From Peterkaempfera griseoplana (lineage in GTDB: Bacteria; Actinomycetota; Actinomycetes; Streptomycetales; Streptomycetaceae): DNA of 35,518 bases. The stretch lies in the NCBI RefSeq assembly GCF_001418575.1, contig NZ_LIQR01000016.1:1-35518 (forward strand). Reading direction: 5' to 3'. Positions 15,397-24,517 of this stretch are shown one piece after another. The position numbers and the translations under genes are program-made. Position 1 is the stretch's first letter, and each line of letters starts with the position of its first letter. Under the pieces are notes generated by a model. It did no database searches, had not been told where the DNA came from, and saw only the letters and a list, made by a program, of their open reading frames with translations.

Positions 15397-18300
15397 ATGA
15401 CGGACACGGTGGAGCGCCCGGTGGGCGGCGGCGGCATCGGTGAGGCCGAACTGCGGCAGCTTCTGGACGGTCTGACCGCTGTGCGTGACGGGGACTTCGG
15501 CACCAGGCTGCCGGACGGCAGCAGCGGCCTGCTGGCCGAGATCTCGTCGGTGTTCAACGGCATGGTGGACCAGCTGTCGCTGTTCACGTCCGAGGTGACG
15601 CGCGTGGCGCGGGAGGTCGGCACCGAGGGTCAGCTCGGCGGCCAGGCCGAGGTCCCTGGCGTCTCGGGCACCTGGAAGGACCTGACCGAGTCGGTCAACG
15701 CGATGGCGGGCAATCTGACCAGCCAGGTCCGCGACATCGCCCAGGTCGCCACCGCCGTCGCCAAGGGCGACCTGTCGCAGAAGATCGATGTGGCGGCCAA
15801 GGGCGAGATCCTGCAGCTGAAGGACACCGTCAACACGATGGTGGACCAGCTCTCCGCGTTCGCCGACGAGGTCACCCGCGTCGCCCGCGAGGTCGGCAGT
15901 GAGGGGCGGCTGGGCGGACAGGCGGAGGTGCCCGGCGTCGGCGGTGTGTGGCGGGACCTGACCGACTCGGTCAACTTCATGGCGGGCAACCTGACCGACC
16001 AGGTGCGCAACATCGCCCAGGTCACCACGGCGGTCGCCAAGGGCGACCTGTCGCAGAAGATCACCGTCAACGCCCGCGGTGAGATCCTGGAGCTGAAGAA
16101 CACCGTCAACACGATGGTCGACCAGCTCTCCGCGTTCGCCGACGAGGTCACCCGCGTCGCCCGCGAGGTCGGCACCGAGGGACGCCTGGGCGGACAGGCG
16201 GACGTCAAGGGTGTCTCCGGGACCTGGCGCGACCTGACCGGCTCCGTCAACTTCATGGCCGGGAACCTCACCGCGCAGGTGCGGTCCATCGCCCAGGTGG
16301 CGACCGCGGTGGCCAAGGGCGACCTCTCGCAGAAGATCACCGTCAATGCGCGCGGCGAGATCGCCGAGCTGAAGACCACCATCAACACCATGGTCGACCA
16401 GCTCTCCTCCTTCGCCGACGAGGTCACCCGCGTCGCCCGCGAGGTCGGCACCGAGGGACGCCTGGGCGGACAGGCGGACGTCAAGGGTGTCTCCGGCATG
16501 TGGAAGGACCTGACGGAGTCGGTCAACGTCATGGCCGACAACCTCACCGCCCAGGTGCGCTCCATCGCCCAGGTCACCACCGCGGTGGCCAGGGGCGACA
16601 TGACCCAGAAGATCCGCGTCGACGCGCGCGGCGAGATCCTGGAGCTGAAGGAGACCATCAACACGATGGTCGACCAGCTCTCCGCGTTCGCCGACGAGGT
16701 CACCCGGGTCGCCCGCGAGGTCGGCACCGAGGGCAACCTCGGTGGTCAGGCCACCGTCCGGGGCGTCTCAGGCACCTGGAAGGACCTGACCGACAACGTC
16801 AATGTGATGGCGTCCAACCTGACCGGCCAGGTGCGCTCCATCGCACAGGTCGCGACCGCGGTGGCCAAGGGCGACCTGTCACAGAAGATCACGGTGGAGG
16901 CCAAGGGCGAGGTCGCCGCACTGGCGGGCGTCATCAACACCATGGTCGACACCCTCTCCGCGTTCGCCGACGAGGTCACCCGCGTCGCCCGCGAGGTCGG
17001 CACCGAGGGCCAGCTGGGCGGTCAGGCCCGGGTGCCCAACGTGGCCGGCACCTGGAAGGACCTCACCGACAACGTCAACTCCATGGCGAACAACCTGACC
17101 AACCAGGTCCGCAACATCGCCCAGGTCACCACCGCCGTGGCCAACGGCGACCTGTCCAAGAAGATCGACGTGGACGCCCGCGGCGAGATCCTGGAGCTCA
17201 AGACCACCATCAACACCATGGTCGACCAGCTCTCCTCCTTCGCCGCCGAGGTCACCCGGGTCGCGCGGGAGGTGGGCAGCGAGGGGCGGCTGGGCGGTCA
17301 GGCCGAGGTCGAGGGCGTCTCCGGCACCTGGAAGCGCCTGACCGAGAACGTCAACGAGCTGGCCGGGAACCTCACCCGGCAGGTCCGCGCCATCGCCGAG
17401 GTCACCAGCGCCGTCGCCCAGGGCGACCTCACCCGCTCCATCACCGTCGAGGCACCGGGCGAGGTCGGGGACCTCAAGGACAACATCAACGCCATGGTGG
17501 AGTCTCTGCGCGAGACCACCCGCGCCAACCAGGAGCAGGACTGGCTGAAGACCAACCTGGCCCGGATCTCCGGTCTGATGCAGGGCAGCCGCGACCTCGC
17601 GGTCGTCGCCGACCAGGTCATGAGCGAACTCGCCCCGCTGGTGAGCGCCCAGTACGGTGCGTTCTTCCTCGCCGAGGACGCCACCGACGGCCCGCGCCTG
17701 CGCCTGATCGGCTCCTACGGCCGCCCCGCCGGGCCCGAACGCCCCGAGACCTGCCCGGTCGGACGCTCCCTGGTGGGCCAGGCCGCCGCCGACCGCGCTG
17801 TGATCAGCCTGGACGACCTTCCCGCCGACTACGTGACCATATCGTCCGGCCTCGGACAGACCCCCGCCCGCTCCCTGATCGTGCTGCCCATCGTGGTGGA
17901 GGAGCAGGTGCTGGGCGTCATCGAACTGGCCTCGCTGCACAGGTTCACCGCGGTGCACCGCGACTTCCTGGGGCAGCTGATGGAGGCCGTCGGGGTCAAC
18001 GTCAGCACGATCGTCGCCAACGCCCGCACCGACGAACTGCTGCAGGAGTCGCAGCGGCTGGCCGGCGAACTGCGGTCCCGCTCCGAGGAACTGCAGGTGG
18101 GTCAGGAGGAGCTGCAGCGCTCCAACGCGGAGCTGGAGGAGAAGGCGGCGCTGCTGGCCGAGCGCAACCGCGACATCGAGGCCAAGAACGCGGAGATCGA
18201 GCAGGCCCGCCAGGAACTCGAGACGCGCGCCCAGCAGCTGTCGCTCGCCTCCAAGTACAAGTCGGAGTTCCTGGCGAACATGAGCCACGAACTGCGCACA

Positions 18301-19950
18301 CCGCTCAACTCGCTGCTGATCCTCGCCCAGTTGCTGGCCCAGAACCCGACCCGCAACCTGATGCCCAAGCAGGTCGAGTACGCCACGATCATCCACTCGG
18401 CCGGCTCGGACCTGCTGCAGTTGATCAACGACATCCTGGACCTGTCCAAGGTCGAGGCCGGGAAGATGGACATCACCCCCGAGCCGGTGGCGCTGGGCCA
18501 GCTCCTCGACTACGTCGAGGCGACCTTCCGTCCGATGACCACGCAGAAGAGCCTCGACTTCCGCATCGTCACCGCCCCCGACGTCCCCCAGGAGATCCTG
18601 ACGGACGACTCACGGCTGCGGCAGATCCTGCGGAACCTGCTGTCGAACGCGGTCAAGTTCACCGAGGCCGGCAGCGTCGAGGTGCGCATCGAACGGGCCG
18701 CCACGGAGGAGGTGCCGGAACAGGTCCGCCACTGGGGCGAGTTCATGGCCTTCCGGGTCACGGACACCGGGATCGGTGTCGCCGAGGAGCAGCTGGAGAC
18801 GATCTTCGGCGCCTTCCAGCAGGCCGACGGCACCACCAGCCGCAAGTACGGCGGCACCGGGCTGGGCCTGTCCATCAGCCGCGAGATCGCCCAACTCCTG
18901 GGCGGTGCCATCAGCGTCCACAGCGCCCCGGGCCGGGGAAGCACCTTCACCCTGCTGCTGCCGGCCGCCAGGCCGGACTTCCGTGCCGTCGCCTCCGCAC
19001 CCCGGACCGCCGCCCCGGCGACCGCGCCCGGCCTGCCCGCCCCGGCCTCGCCGGCGGCCGTCGAGGCGGACCCCGGTACGCCGCGACGAGCGCTGGTCCT
19101 CGAAGCCCGGGTCGGCGGGCTGCTGTCGGTGGTCACCGAGAACGCGGCCGCCAACACCTTCGACCCCGCCGTCGCGGCCTCCCGCGGTCAGCGCGCGGAG
19201 GTGGTCACCGTGCTCAGCGCCGAGGAGGCCGCCGCGGCCCTCGCGGCCGGCTCCTTCCACTGCGTGGTGCTGGAGGGCGCCATGCCGGACGGCTCCACCC
19301 ACCGCTTCCTCGACGCCATGGCCGGGGACCCCGCACTGCAGCACGTACCGATCCTGGTGCACGCCACGCCCCGGCACGCGGCCGACGACCATCTGGCGGC
19401 GGGGGCGGCCGCACCGTCGGTCGAGGTCCTGCGCAGCCTGGACGACCTGCGTGAACGGGTCACCCTGCACCTGACGGCGGAGTACCCGGGCGCCGCCCTG
19501 CCGCTCGTCCGGCCCGAGGAGCTGCCCGCCCCCGAGGTCCAGGAACCCGGCGCTCTCACCGGCCGCACCGCGCTGGTCGTCGACGACGACGCCCGCAACG
19601 TCTATGCGATCAGCGGGATCCTGGAGCTGCACGGCATGACGGTGCTGGACGCCGACAACGGCCGGGCCGGCCTGGAGACCCTCCACGCCCACCCGGAGAC
19701 CGACGTCGTCCTGATGGACGTGATGATGCCGGAGATGGACGGATACGCCGCCACCCGGGCCATCCGGACCTCCCCGGACCTCGCCCACCTGCCGGTGATC
19801 GCCGTCACCGCCAAGGCCATGCCGGGAGACCGTGACAAGAGCCTCGCCGCGGGGGCCGACGACTATGTGACCAAGCCGGTCGACGCCGCGCACCTCGTCG
19901 CCGCCATCCAGCGGTGCCTGGCGGAGAGGGGTGCCACCAGTGAGGTCTGA
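15397..19950 (+). CDS. Soluble poly-HAMP hybrid histidine kinase
   Basis: 1517 residues with no signal peptide or membrane helix, so cytoplasmic. A first HAMP-like unit (about 15-65) is followed by seven tandem 92-residue repeats (66-709), each of two HAMP-like halves ([10 protein letters not shown]...WKDLTxxVN and QVRxIAQVxTAVAxGDLS). Next come a GAF domain (about 735-870), a long coiled coil (870-955), HisKA with SHELRTPLN (phospho-acceptor His964), a HATPase domain ([24 protein letters not shown]), a degenerate receiver (about 1230-1355) with Glu1293 at the phospho-site, and a true receiver with [11 protein letters not shown] (Asp1441) and VTAKAM, ending [14 protein letters not shown]. The layout resembles fungal group III (Nik1/Os1) hybrid kinases, where HAMP arrays sense osmotic or cell-stress signals. 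A strong ribosome site precedes the ATG at 15397. The last 11 bp overlap the phosphatase gene. Confidence 0.93.
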   Translation: MTDTVERPVGGGGIGEAELRQLLDGLTAVRDGDFGTRLPDGSSGLLAEISSVFNGMVDQLSLFTSEVTRVAREVGTEGQLGGQAEVPGVSGTWKDLTESVNAMAGNLTSQVRDIAQVATAVAKGDLSQKIDVAAKGEILQLKDTVNTMVDQLSAFADEVTRVAREVGSEGRLGGQAEVPGVGGVWRDLTDSVNFMAGNLTDQVRNIAQVTTAVAKGDLSQKITVNARGEILELKNTVNTMVDQLSAFADEVTRVAREVGTEGRLGGQADVKGVSGTWRDLTGSVNFMAGNLTAQVRSIAQVATAVAKGDLSQKITVNARGEIAELKTTINTMVDQLSSFADEVTRVAREVGTEGRLGGQADVKGVSGMWKDLTESVNVMADNLTAQVRSIAQVTTAVARGDMTQKIRVDARGEILELKETINTMVDQLSAFADEVTRVAREVGTEGNLGGQATVRGVSGTWKDLTDNVNVMASNLTGQVRSIAQVATAVAKGDLSQKITVEAKGEVAALAGVINTMVDTLSAFADEVTRVAREVGTEGQLGGQARVPNVAGTWKDLTDNVNSMANNLTNQVRNIAQVTTAVANGDLSKKIDVDARGEILELKTTINTMVDQLSSFAAEVTRVAREVGSEGRLGGQAEVEGVSGTWKRLTENVNELAGNLTRQVRAIAEVTSAVAQGDLTRSITVEAPGEVGDLKDNINAMVESLRETTRANQEQDWLKTNLARISGLMQGSRDLAVVADQVMSELAPLVSAQYGAFFLAEDATDGPRLRLIGSYGRPAGPERPETCPVGRSLVGQAAADRAVISLDDLPADYVTISSGLGQTPARSLIVLPIVVEEQVLGVIELASLHRFTAVHRDFLGQLMEAVGVNVSTIVANARTDELLQESQRLAGELRSRSEELQVGQEELQRSNAELEEKAALLAERNRDIEAKNAEIEQARQELETRAQQLSLASKYKSEFLANMSHELRTPLNSLLILAQLLAQNPTRNLMPKQVEYATIIHSAGSDLLQLINDILDLSKVEAGKMDITPEPVALGQLLDYVEATFRPMTTQKSLDFRIVTAPDVPQEILTDDSRLRQILRNLLSNAVKFTEAGSVEVRIERAATEEVPEQVRHWGEFMAFRVTDTGIGVAEEQLETIFGAFQQADGTTSRKYGGTGLGLSISREIAQLLGGAISVHSAPGRGSTFTLLLPAARPDFRAVASAPRTAAPATAPGLPAPASPAAVEADPGTPRRALVLEARVGGLLSVVTENAAANTFDPAVAASRGQRAEVVTVLSAEEAAAALAAGSFHCVVLEGAMPDGSTHRFLDAMAGDPALQHVPILVHATPRHAADDHLAAGAAAPSVEVLRSLDDLRERVTLHLTAEYPGAALPLVRPEELPAPEVQEPGALTGRTALVVDDDARNVYAISGILELHGMTVLDADNGRAGLETLHAHPETDVVLMDVMMPEMDGYAATRAIRTSPDLAHLPVIAVTAKAMPGDRDKSLAAGADDYVTKPVDAAHLVAAIQRCLAERGATSEV
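15592..17523 (+). repeat. Seven tandem 276-bp coding repeats (HAMP pairs)
   Basis: Repeats begin at 15592, 15868, 16144, 16420, 16696, 16972 and 17248, with exactly 276 bp between starts and no insertion or deletion. Each encodes 92 residues. Central units share long nearly identical DNA blocks, so unequal recombination could add or remove whole units in frame. Confidence 0.93.
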
Positions 19951-22315
19951 GCTGGAGCCGGCCGCCTCCTCCGGGCAGGTTCCGGCGCAGCCCGGCGCGC
20001 TCGCCGCCGAGCCCTCGGGTGCCGCCGGTGGCACCGGGCGGCTGGCCGCCCTGGTGATGCGGCTGCAGAGCGAGGTCGAGGCGGCGCAGTCGGCCGCCGA
20101 GGGCCGCGCGGTCATCGAGATGGCCAAGGGCCTGCTCATGGAACGCCTGGACTGCTCCGCCCGGGAGGCGGACCTGCAGCTGCGCCGGCTCGCCGAGCAG
20201 GCGGGCCTGACGCCCCTGGAGGTCGCAGCCGACCTGGTCCAGGACTCCACCGTCCGCCCCGGCCCGGGCCCCGGCCCGGACACCGCGGACGCCGGGGGCG
20301 CCGCACGGCTGAGAACGGCCGAGAGCGCGGCGCTCGCCGCGCACGACTGCGACGCTGTGGCCCACTCGCTCCTCCAGCACGCTCTCGGGCCGCTCGGGGC
20401 CGTGGCCGTGGCGCTCTGGGCCTCGTCCCCCGACGGCTCGATCACCCTGGCCGGCACCGCGGGTGTCACCGAGCAGGAGAGCCACCGCTGGCGCCACGTC
20501 CCGCCGCGCGTCACCACCCTCGCCCGGCTCGCCCTCTCCCGCCGGGAGGTCCTGCACGCCCGCCGGCTGGCGGACGTCGGCGCGGTGTCCATCGCCGAGG
20601 CCGACCTTGCCGACCACGGCCGGGTCGGCGTCCCGGCGCAGGTGCACGGCCGCACGGTGGGTGTCCTGGAGGTCGTGTGGGGCAGCACCCCGCCCGTCAT
20701 CTCCGCCTCCATCGCCCACCAGCTGGAGAGCCTCGGAGAGGTCGCGGGCCACGCCCTGGACGTCCACGAGCCGCTGCCGACCGCCACCCTGGAGGCGGTC
20801 TACCCCCAGCTGCGTGAGCTCTCGGACCTGGCGGACGGCCTGGACAACGCGGCCGCACTGGTGCTCGCCCCCGCCATCGACCGGCACTCCGCGCTCACCG
20901 ACTTCCGCATCCACCACCTCAACCCCCGCTTCGCGGATCCCGCGGGGCGGCCCCGCACCGCACTGATCGGCAAGGGGCTGCTGGAGAGCTACCCCCTGGT
21001 GGGTGCGCCCGGCGGCCTGTTCGACGCGGTCGAGCACGTCTACGCCACCGGCGAACCCTTCCGCGCGCCGCTGCAGATCTCCGCACTGGTCGACGGAGTG
21101 CCCATCCACTCCCGCGCCCAGGCGAGTCTCAGCCGCCACGGCGCCTGCGTCCTGGTCGTCTGGCATGTGGAGGCCGAGGCCAGCCGTCTGGCCGACCTGC
21201 TCCAGCACGCCCAGCGCCTCGGCCGTATCGCCGGCTTCGAGGAGGACTTCCGCACCGGGGAGATCACCTGGAACGACCAGCTCTTCGACCTGTACGGCCT
21301 CCGGCCGGGCGACAAGCTGGTCCGCCTGGAGGACATCGCCACCTACGTCCACGGCGACGACCACCACGCCGTCCACCGGTTCCTGCGGACCCTGCTGCAC
21401 CACCGCCGCCCCTCGGCGGCCGCGTTCCGGCTCGAACGCGCCGACCAGGTCACCCGGTACATCCGGATCATCGCCGAGCCGGTCCTCGGCCCGTCGAACA
21501 CCCTGGAGGGCGTCCGAGGCGCCTACCAGGACATCTCCGCCCAGCACTGGACCGAGGTCGCCCTGGCCGCCACCCGCGAACAACTCGCCCACACCGAGGC
21601 GGAGGCCAGGGAACGCAACCGCCTCACCCTGCGTCTGCAGCAGGCCATCATGCCGCCGGCCCACGCCGCCACCGGACTGCCCGGTCTGCAGATCGCGGTG
21701 CGCTACCGGCCCGCCGAGCAGGAACACCTGGTCGGCGGCGACTGGTACGACGCCCTCCCGCTGCCCGGCAACCGGGTCCTGCTGTCCGTCGGCGACGTGG
21801 CCGGGCACGGCATCGAGGCCGCCACCGGCATGGTCGCCCTCCGCAACGCCCTGCGCGGGCTGGCAGCCACCGGCGCCGGCCCCGGTCAGCTGCTCACCTG
21901 GCTCAACAGCGTGAGCCACCAGCTCACCGACGAGATCACCGCCACCGCGGTGTGCGCCATCTTCGACCCCGGCACCCGTGAGCTGCGCTGGGCGCGTGCC
22001 GGCCACCTCCCTCCGGTGCTGGTCCGCGACCATGTGCCGACGCCCCTGCCGCTCACCTCCGGGCTGCTGCTCGGCGCCCTCCCGTCCGCCACCTACGAGG
22101 AGCACTCCCTCACGCTGGAGCCGCACGACACCCTGCTGATGTTCACCGACGGCCTCATCGAGCGCCGGGACACCGTGCTGGAGACGGCCCTCAGCGAACT
22201 GCTGACCCACCTGCCGCAGGAGGCAACGCTGGAACAGCTCGTGGACCGGCTGCTCGTCCGCAGTTCCTCCGACACCGACGACGACACCTGCCTGATCGCC
22301 GTCAACATCACCTGA
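19940..22315 (+). CDS. ANTAR-GAF-PAS-SpoIIE (PP2C) protein phosphatase
   Basis: 791 residues. An N-terminal ANTAR domain (about 35-95; GRAVIEMAKGLLMERLDCSA then READLQLRRLA) normally binds paired RNA hairpins to prevent termination. A GAF-like region follows (about 115-260), then a PAS-like region (about 285-410) and a clearer PAS domain (about 430-535; FRTGEITWNDQLFDLYGL). The C-terminal PP2C/SpoIIE domain (about 570-791) has the metal-binding aspartates in VGGDWYDA (Asp601), GDVAGHG (Asp619), FTDGLIE (Asp737) and DDDTCLIAV (Asp782), so it should be active on phosphoserine or phosphothreonine of anti-sigma-antagonist-like proteins. The GTG at 19940 is chosen over the GTG at 19931 because the GGAGAGGGG site is correctly spaced. 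It overlaps the kinase stop by 11 bp, so the two are translationally coupled. Confidence 0.92.
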   Translation: MRSELEPAASSGQVPAQPGALAAEPSGAAGGTGRLAALVMRLQSEVEAAQSAAEGRAVIEMAKGLLMERLDCSAREADLQLRRLAEQAGLTPLEVAADLVQDSTVRPGPGPGPDTADAGGAARLRTAESAALAAHDCDAVAHSLLQHALGPLGAVAVALWASSPDGSITLAGTAGVTEQESHRWRHVPPRVTTLARLALSRREVLHARRLADVGAVSIAEADLADHGRVGVPAQVHGRTVGVLEVVWGSTPPVISASIAHQLESLGEVAGHALDVHEPLPTATLEAVYPQLRELSDLADGLDNAAALVLAPAIDRHSALTDFRIHHLNPRFADPAGRPRTALIGKGLLESYPLVGAPGGLFDAVEHVYATGEPFRAPLQISALVDGVPIHSRAQASLSRHGACVLVVWHVEAEASRLADLLQHAQRLGRIAGFEEDFRTGEITWNDQLFDLYGLRPGDKLVRLEDIATYVHGDDHHAVHRFLRTLLHHRRPSAAAFRLERADQVTRYIRIIAEPVLGPSNTLEGVRGAYQDISAQHWTEVALAATREQLAHTEAEARERNRLTLRLQQAIMPPAHAATGLPGLQIAVRYRPAEQEHLVGGDWYDALPLPGNRVLLSVGDVAGHGIEAATGMVALRNALRGLAATGAGPGQLLTWLNSVSHQLTDEITATAVCAIFDPGTRELRWARAGHLPPVLVRDHVPTPLPLTSGLLLGALPSATYEEHSLTLEPHDTLLMFTDGLIERRDTVLETALSELLTHLPQEATLEQLVDRLLVRSSSDTDDDTCLIAVNIT

Positions 22316-22407
22316 CCCTCCGGGGCACCCGCGTGCGTCCCGGCCCGGCAGCCGGCCGGGGCACCACGCTCCGGGGCGCGGCGGATCCCGTCTGCCGCGG
22401 CCCGCCT

Positions 22408-22425
22408 GCGGACGGCGCGGTCCGC
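22408..22425. terminator. Possible bidirectional terminator
   Basis: GCGGAC-N6-GTCCGC lies in the 133-bp gap between the convergent phosphatase and GlxA-type genes. The stem is short and unsupported by a T-run. Confidence 0.25.
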
Positions 22426-22448
22426 CGTACCGGCCCGTGGTGCCCGGG

Positions 22449-23468
22449 CTACGGCGCGACCGCCCCGGCGGTCGGCTCCGCCGTACCGGCGCCGGCCGTC
22501 CGGAAGCGGGCCCGGAAAGCACCCGGTGTGACACCCACCTGGCGGACGAACGCCCTGCGCAGCGACTCGGGTGAGCCGAACCCGCTGCGCCGGGCCACCA
22601 CCGCCATGGGGTCGTCGCCCGTCTCCAGCAGCACCTGGGCGGCCTCCACCCGCACCTGCTCCACATAGCGGGCCGGGGTGGTTCCCGCCTCCTCGTGGAA
22701 GAGCCGGGTCATGTGGCGGACGCTGACCCCCGCCCGGCGGGCCATGGCCGGGAGGGTGTGGTTGGCGCCGGGGTTCTCCACGACGGCGTCCAGGACCTGA
22801 CGGAGCATCTCCTGGTGGATGTGCGAGGCCCGGGAGCGGACGCTGAACTGGGACTGGCCTCCCGGCCGCTGCAGGAAGATGACCATGTCCTTGGCGACCG
22901 ACCGGGCGACCTCCGCGCCGTGGTGCTCCTCGACGAGCGCCAGGGAGAGGTCGATACCGGTGCTGACCCCCGCCGAGGTCATCATCCGTCCGTCCCGCAC
23001 GAAGATGGCGTCCGCGTCGACCTGTACGGAGGGGAAGCGCAGGGCCAGCTGCCGGGCGTGCCGCCAATGCGTGGTGGCGCGGCGGCCGTCCAGCAGGCCG
23101 GCCGCGGCCAGCAGGAACGCCCCCGTGCACACCGACGCCGTGCGACGGGCCGTCGCGTCGAGTCGCCGGACGGCGTCCAGCAGCCCCTCGTCCTTGATCA
23201 GCGTCTCCCACTCCGGGCCGCCCGGGACCAGCAGGAGGTCGCACGGCCCGCTCAGGTCGTCCACGGACCGGTCGGCCCTGAGCCGGGTCCCCGAGGAGGT
23301 GATCACCTCCGCCCCGTCCTCCGACGCGATCTGCACCCGGTAGCGCCCGCCGAACTCGTTCGCCGAGGCGAACACCTCGATGGGGCCGGTCACATCGAGC
23401 AGCCGCACCCCCGGGAAGACGAACACCGTCACGGTGAGCGGACCCGTGCCAGGGTGCTTGCGGTTCAT
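22449..23468 (-). CDS. GlxA-family AraC-type regulator (DJ-1/PfpI domain plus HTH)
   Basis: 339 residues. An N-terminal class I amidotransferase-like DJ-1/PfpI domain (about 10-175) includes VFVFPGVRLLDVTGPIEVFA, LLLVPGGPEW and the nucleophile elbow ASVCTGAFLL with Cys114 kept. The C-terminal AraC DNA-binding domain (about 215-320) has two helix-turn-helices: LPAMARRAGVSVRHMTRLFH and PMAVVARRSGFGSPESLRRA then F. Such proteins regulate catabolic and stress genes in Streptomyces, often with unknown ligands. The ATG has a CGGAGG ribosome site. It is convergent with the phosphatase gene. Upstream is 333 bp without a gene and then the TetR gene on the same strand, so its target is not evident from context. 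Confidence 0.93.
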   Translation of the reverse strand: MNRKHPGTGPLTVTVFVFPGVRLLDVTGPIEVFASANEFGGRYRVQIASEDGAEVITSSGTRLRADRSVDDLSGPCDLLLVPGGPEWETLIKDEGLLDAVRRLDATARRTASVCTGAFLLAAAGLLDGRRATTHWRHARQLALRFPSVQVDADAIFVRDGRMMTSAGVSTGIDLSLALVEEHHGAEVARSVAKDMVIFLQRPGGQSQFSVRSRASHIHQEMLRQVLDAVVENPGANHTLPAMARRAGVSVRHMTRLFHEEAGTTPARYVEQVRVEAAQVLLETGDDPMAVVARRSGFGSPESLRRAFVRQVGVTPGAFRARFRTAGAGTAEPTAGAVAP

Positions 23469-23801
23469 CGGATGCCTCCGGGTCGTACGGGTGCGGACAC
23501 CGGAGCGACGGCCGCAGCACCGCGGGGTCCGCGGGGGTTCGGCAGGCCGTTCACGACCGCCGTCCCACCGCTGTTCGCCGGATGTCCCTCACGTCATCCT
23601 GCGCCGGCGATCCCCGCCCGGGCCACGACCGGTTTCCTCCCTGCTGGGAGGCCACGCCTTCCAGTCCTCCGCCCGTGCCGCCCCGACGGACCGGCCGCCG
23701 AGCGCGACCGCGGCACACGGACGGCCCCACACGGCGCGGCGCCGCCGCTCCGCCCCGGTCCCGATGTGCACCACAGCCCCGGCAGCGGGCCCTGCCGGGG
23801 C
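23469..23801. other. 333-bp gene-free stretch
   Basis: It contains the promoter region of the GlxA-type gene. No reading frame with a ribosome site, no clear inverted repeat and no RNA gene were seen. Confidence 0.5.
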
Positions 23802-24398
23802 CTATGCGACGGGCTCGGTGCGGGTGCCGTAGCGGAGTCCGTCGACGAGCAGCGTGGTCATCCGCTGGGTGTAGCCCTGGTCGTCCGGGGCGACCAGGTC
23901 GCTCATCGCCCGCAGCAGGTCGTACGGGGCGACGTCGGAGCGGATGTCGCCGGACGCGGCGGCGGCGGCCAGCAGTTCGGTGACCACGGGGACGAAGCGC
24001 TGCTGGAAGTAGGCCGGGAGACTCGCGTAGGCGGGGTCGCCGGAGTGCAGGGCGCTCTTGAGGCCGCGTTTGGCCGCGACGAACTGGGCGAAGCGCTGCA
24101 GCCAGCGGGTGAGGGCCTCGACCGGTTCGTACCGCTCGGAGAGGACGGGGGCCGCCTCGGCGCAGGCGTCGACCTCATGGCGGAAGACGGCGGCGATCAG
24201 GTCCGAGCGCTGCGGGAAGTGCCGGTAGAGGGTGCCGGTGCCGAGGCCCGCCTTGGCGGTGATCTGCCGCACGGGGGCGTCCACACCGTCGGTGGCGAAC
24301 ACCTCGGCGGCCGCCGCGAGCAGGGTGTCGACGCTGCGCCGGGCGTCGGCGCGCACACGCTGACGCGGCTGCTCCGCGCTCGTCGGGCCGTCGTTCAC
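23802..24398 (-). CDS. TetR-family transcriptional regulator
   Basis: 198 residues. The TetR N-terminal DNA-binding domain (about 15-65) is clear: RRSVDTLLAAAAEVFATDGV, then ITAKAGLGTGTLYRHFPQRS as helix-turn-helix. The C-terminal region (SGDIRSDVAPYDLLRAMSDL) matches the SbtR/KstR2-like TetR C-terminal domain common in actinomycetes. It diverges from an aldo/keto reductase gene, and the gap holds a perfect palindrome plus a second copy, so it most likely represses that gene and itself. The GTG at 24398 gives the standard TetR length and follows a G-rich ribosome site; an in-frame ATG at 24416 would add six residues. The ligand is unknown. Confidence 0.92.
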   Translation of the reverse strand: MNDGPTSAEQPRQRVRADARRSVDTLLAAAAEVFATDGVDAPVRQITAKAGLGTGTLYRHFPQRSDLIAAVFRHEVDACAEAAPVLSERYEPVEALTRWLQRFAQFVAAKRGLKSALHSGDPAYASLPAYFQQRFVPVVTELLAAAAASGDIRSDVAPYDLLRAMSDLVAPDDQGYTQRMTTLLVDGLRYGTRTEPVA

Positions 24399-24423
24399 GG
24401 GACACCCACCCTTCATTGCCAAA

Positions 24424-24464
24424 CGGAACACTGTTCCGTATCGTCTAAGTCGAACGCTGTTCCG
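24424..24464. promoter_or_regulatory. Two TetR-type operators
   Basis: Site 1, CGGAACA-C-TGTTCCG (24424-24438), is a perfect 15-bp palindrome. Site 2 (24450-24464) reads TCGAACGCTGTTCCG, a close match with GAAC/GTTC core. Centres are 26 bp apart. They lie between the TetR and aldo/keto reductase start codons, where repressor binding would affect both. Confidence 0.8.
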
Positions 24465-24517
24465 GCTGTGCGAGCATATCGCGCCGCCGGGACCTCGGCA
24501 CACCCATGAGGAGCACC

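Noticed and set aside
15592-17523. Tandem repeats considered as a CRISPR-like or mobile array
   Set aside because: The period is 276 bp without spacers, and all units encode HAMP domains in one frame.
16500-19454. A 984-codon open frame inside the kinase gene
   Set aside because: It is out of frame with the HAMP, HisKA and receiver domains, and its translation is low-complexity Arg/Gly/His, as expected of a shadow.
13470-22315. Biosynthetic gene cluster
   Set aside because: No synthase, synthetase, terpene cyclase or RiPP precursor with maturation genes is present anywhere in the window.
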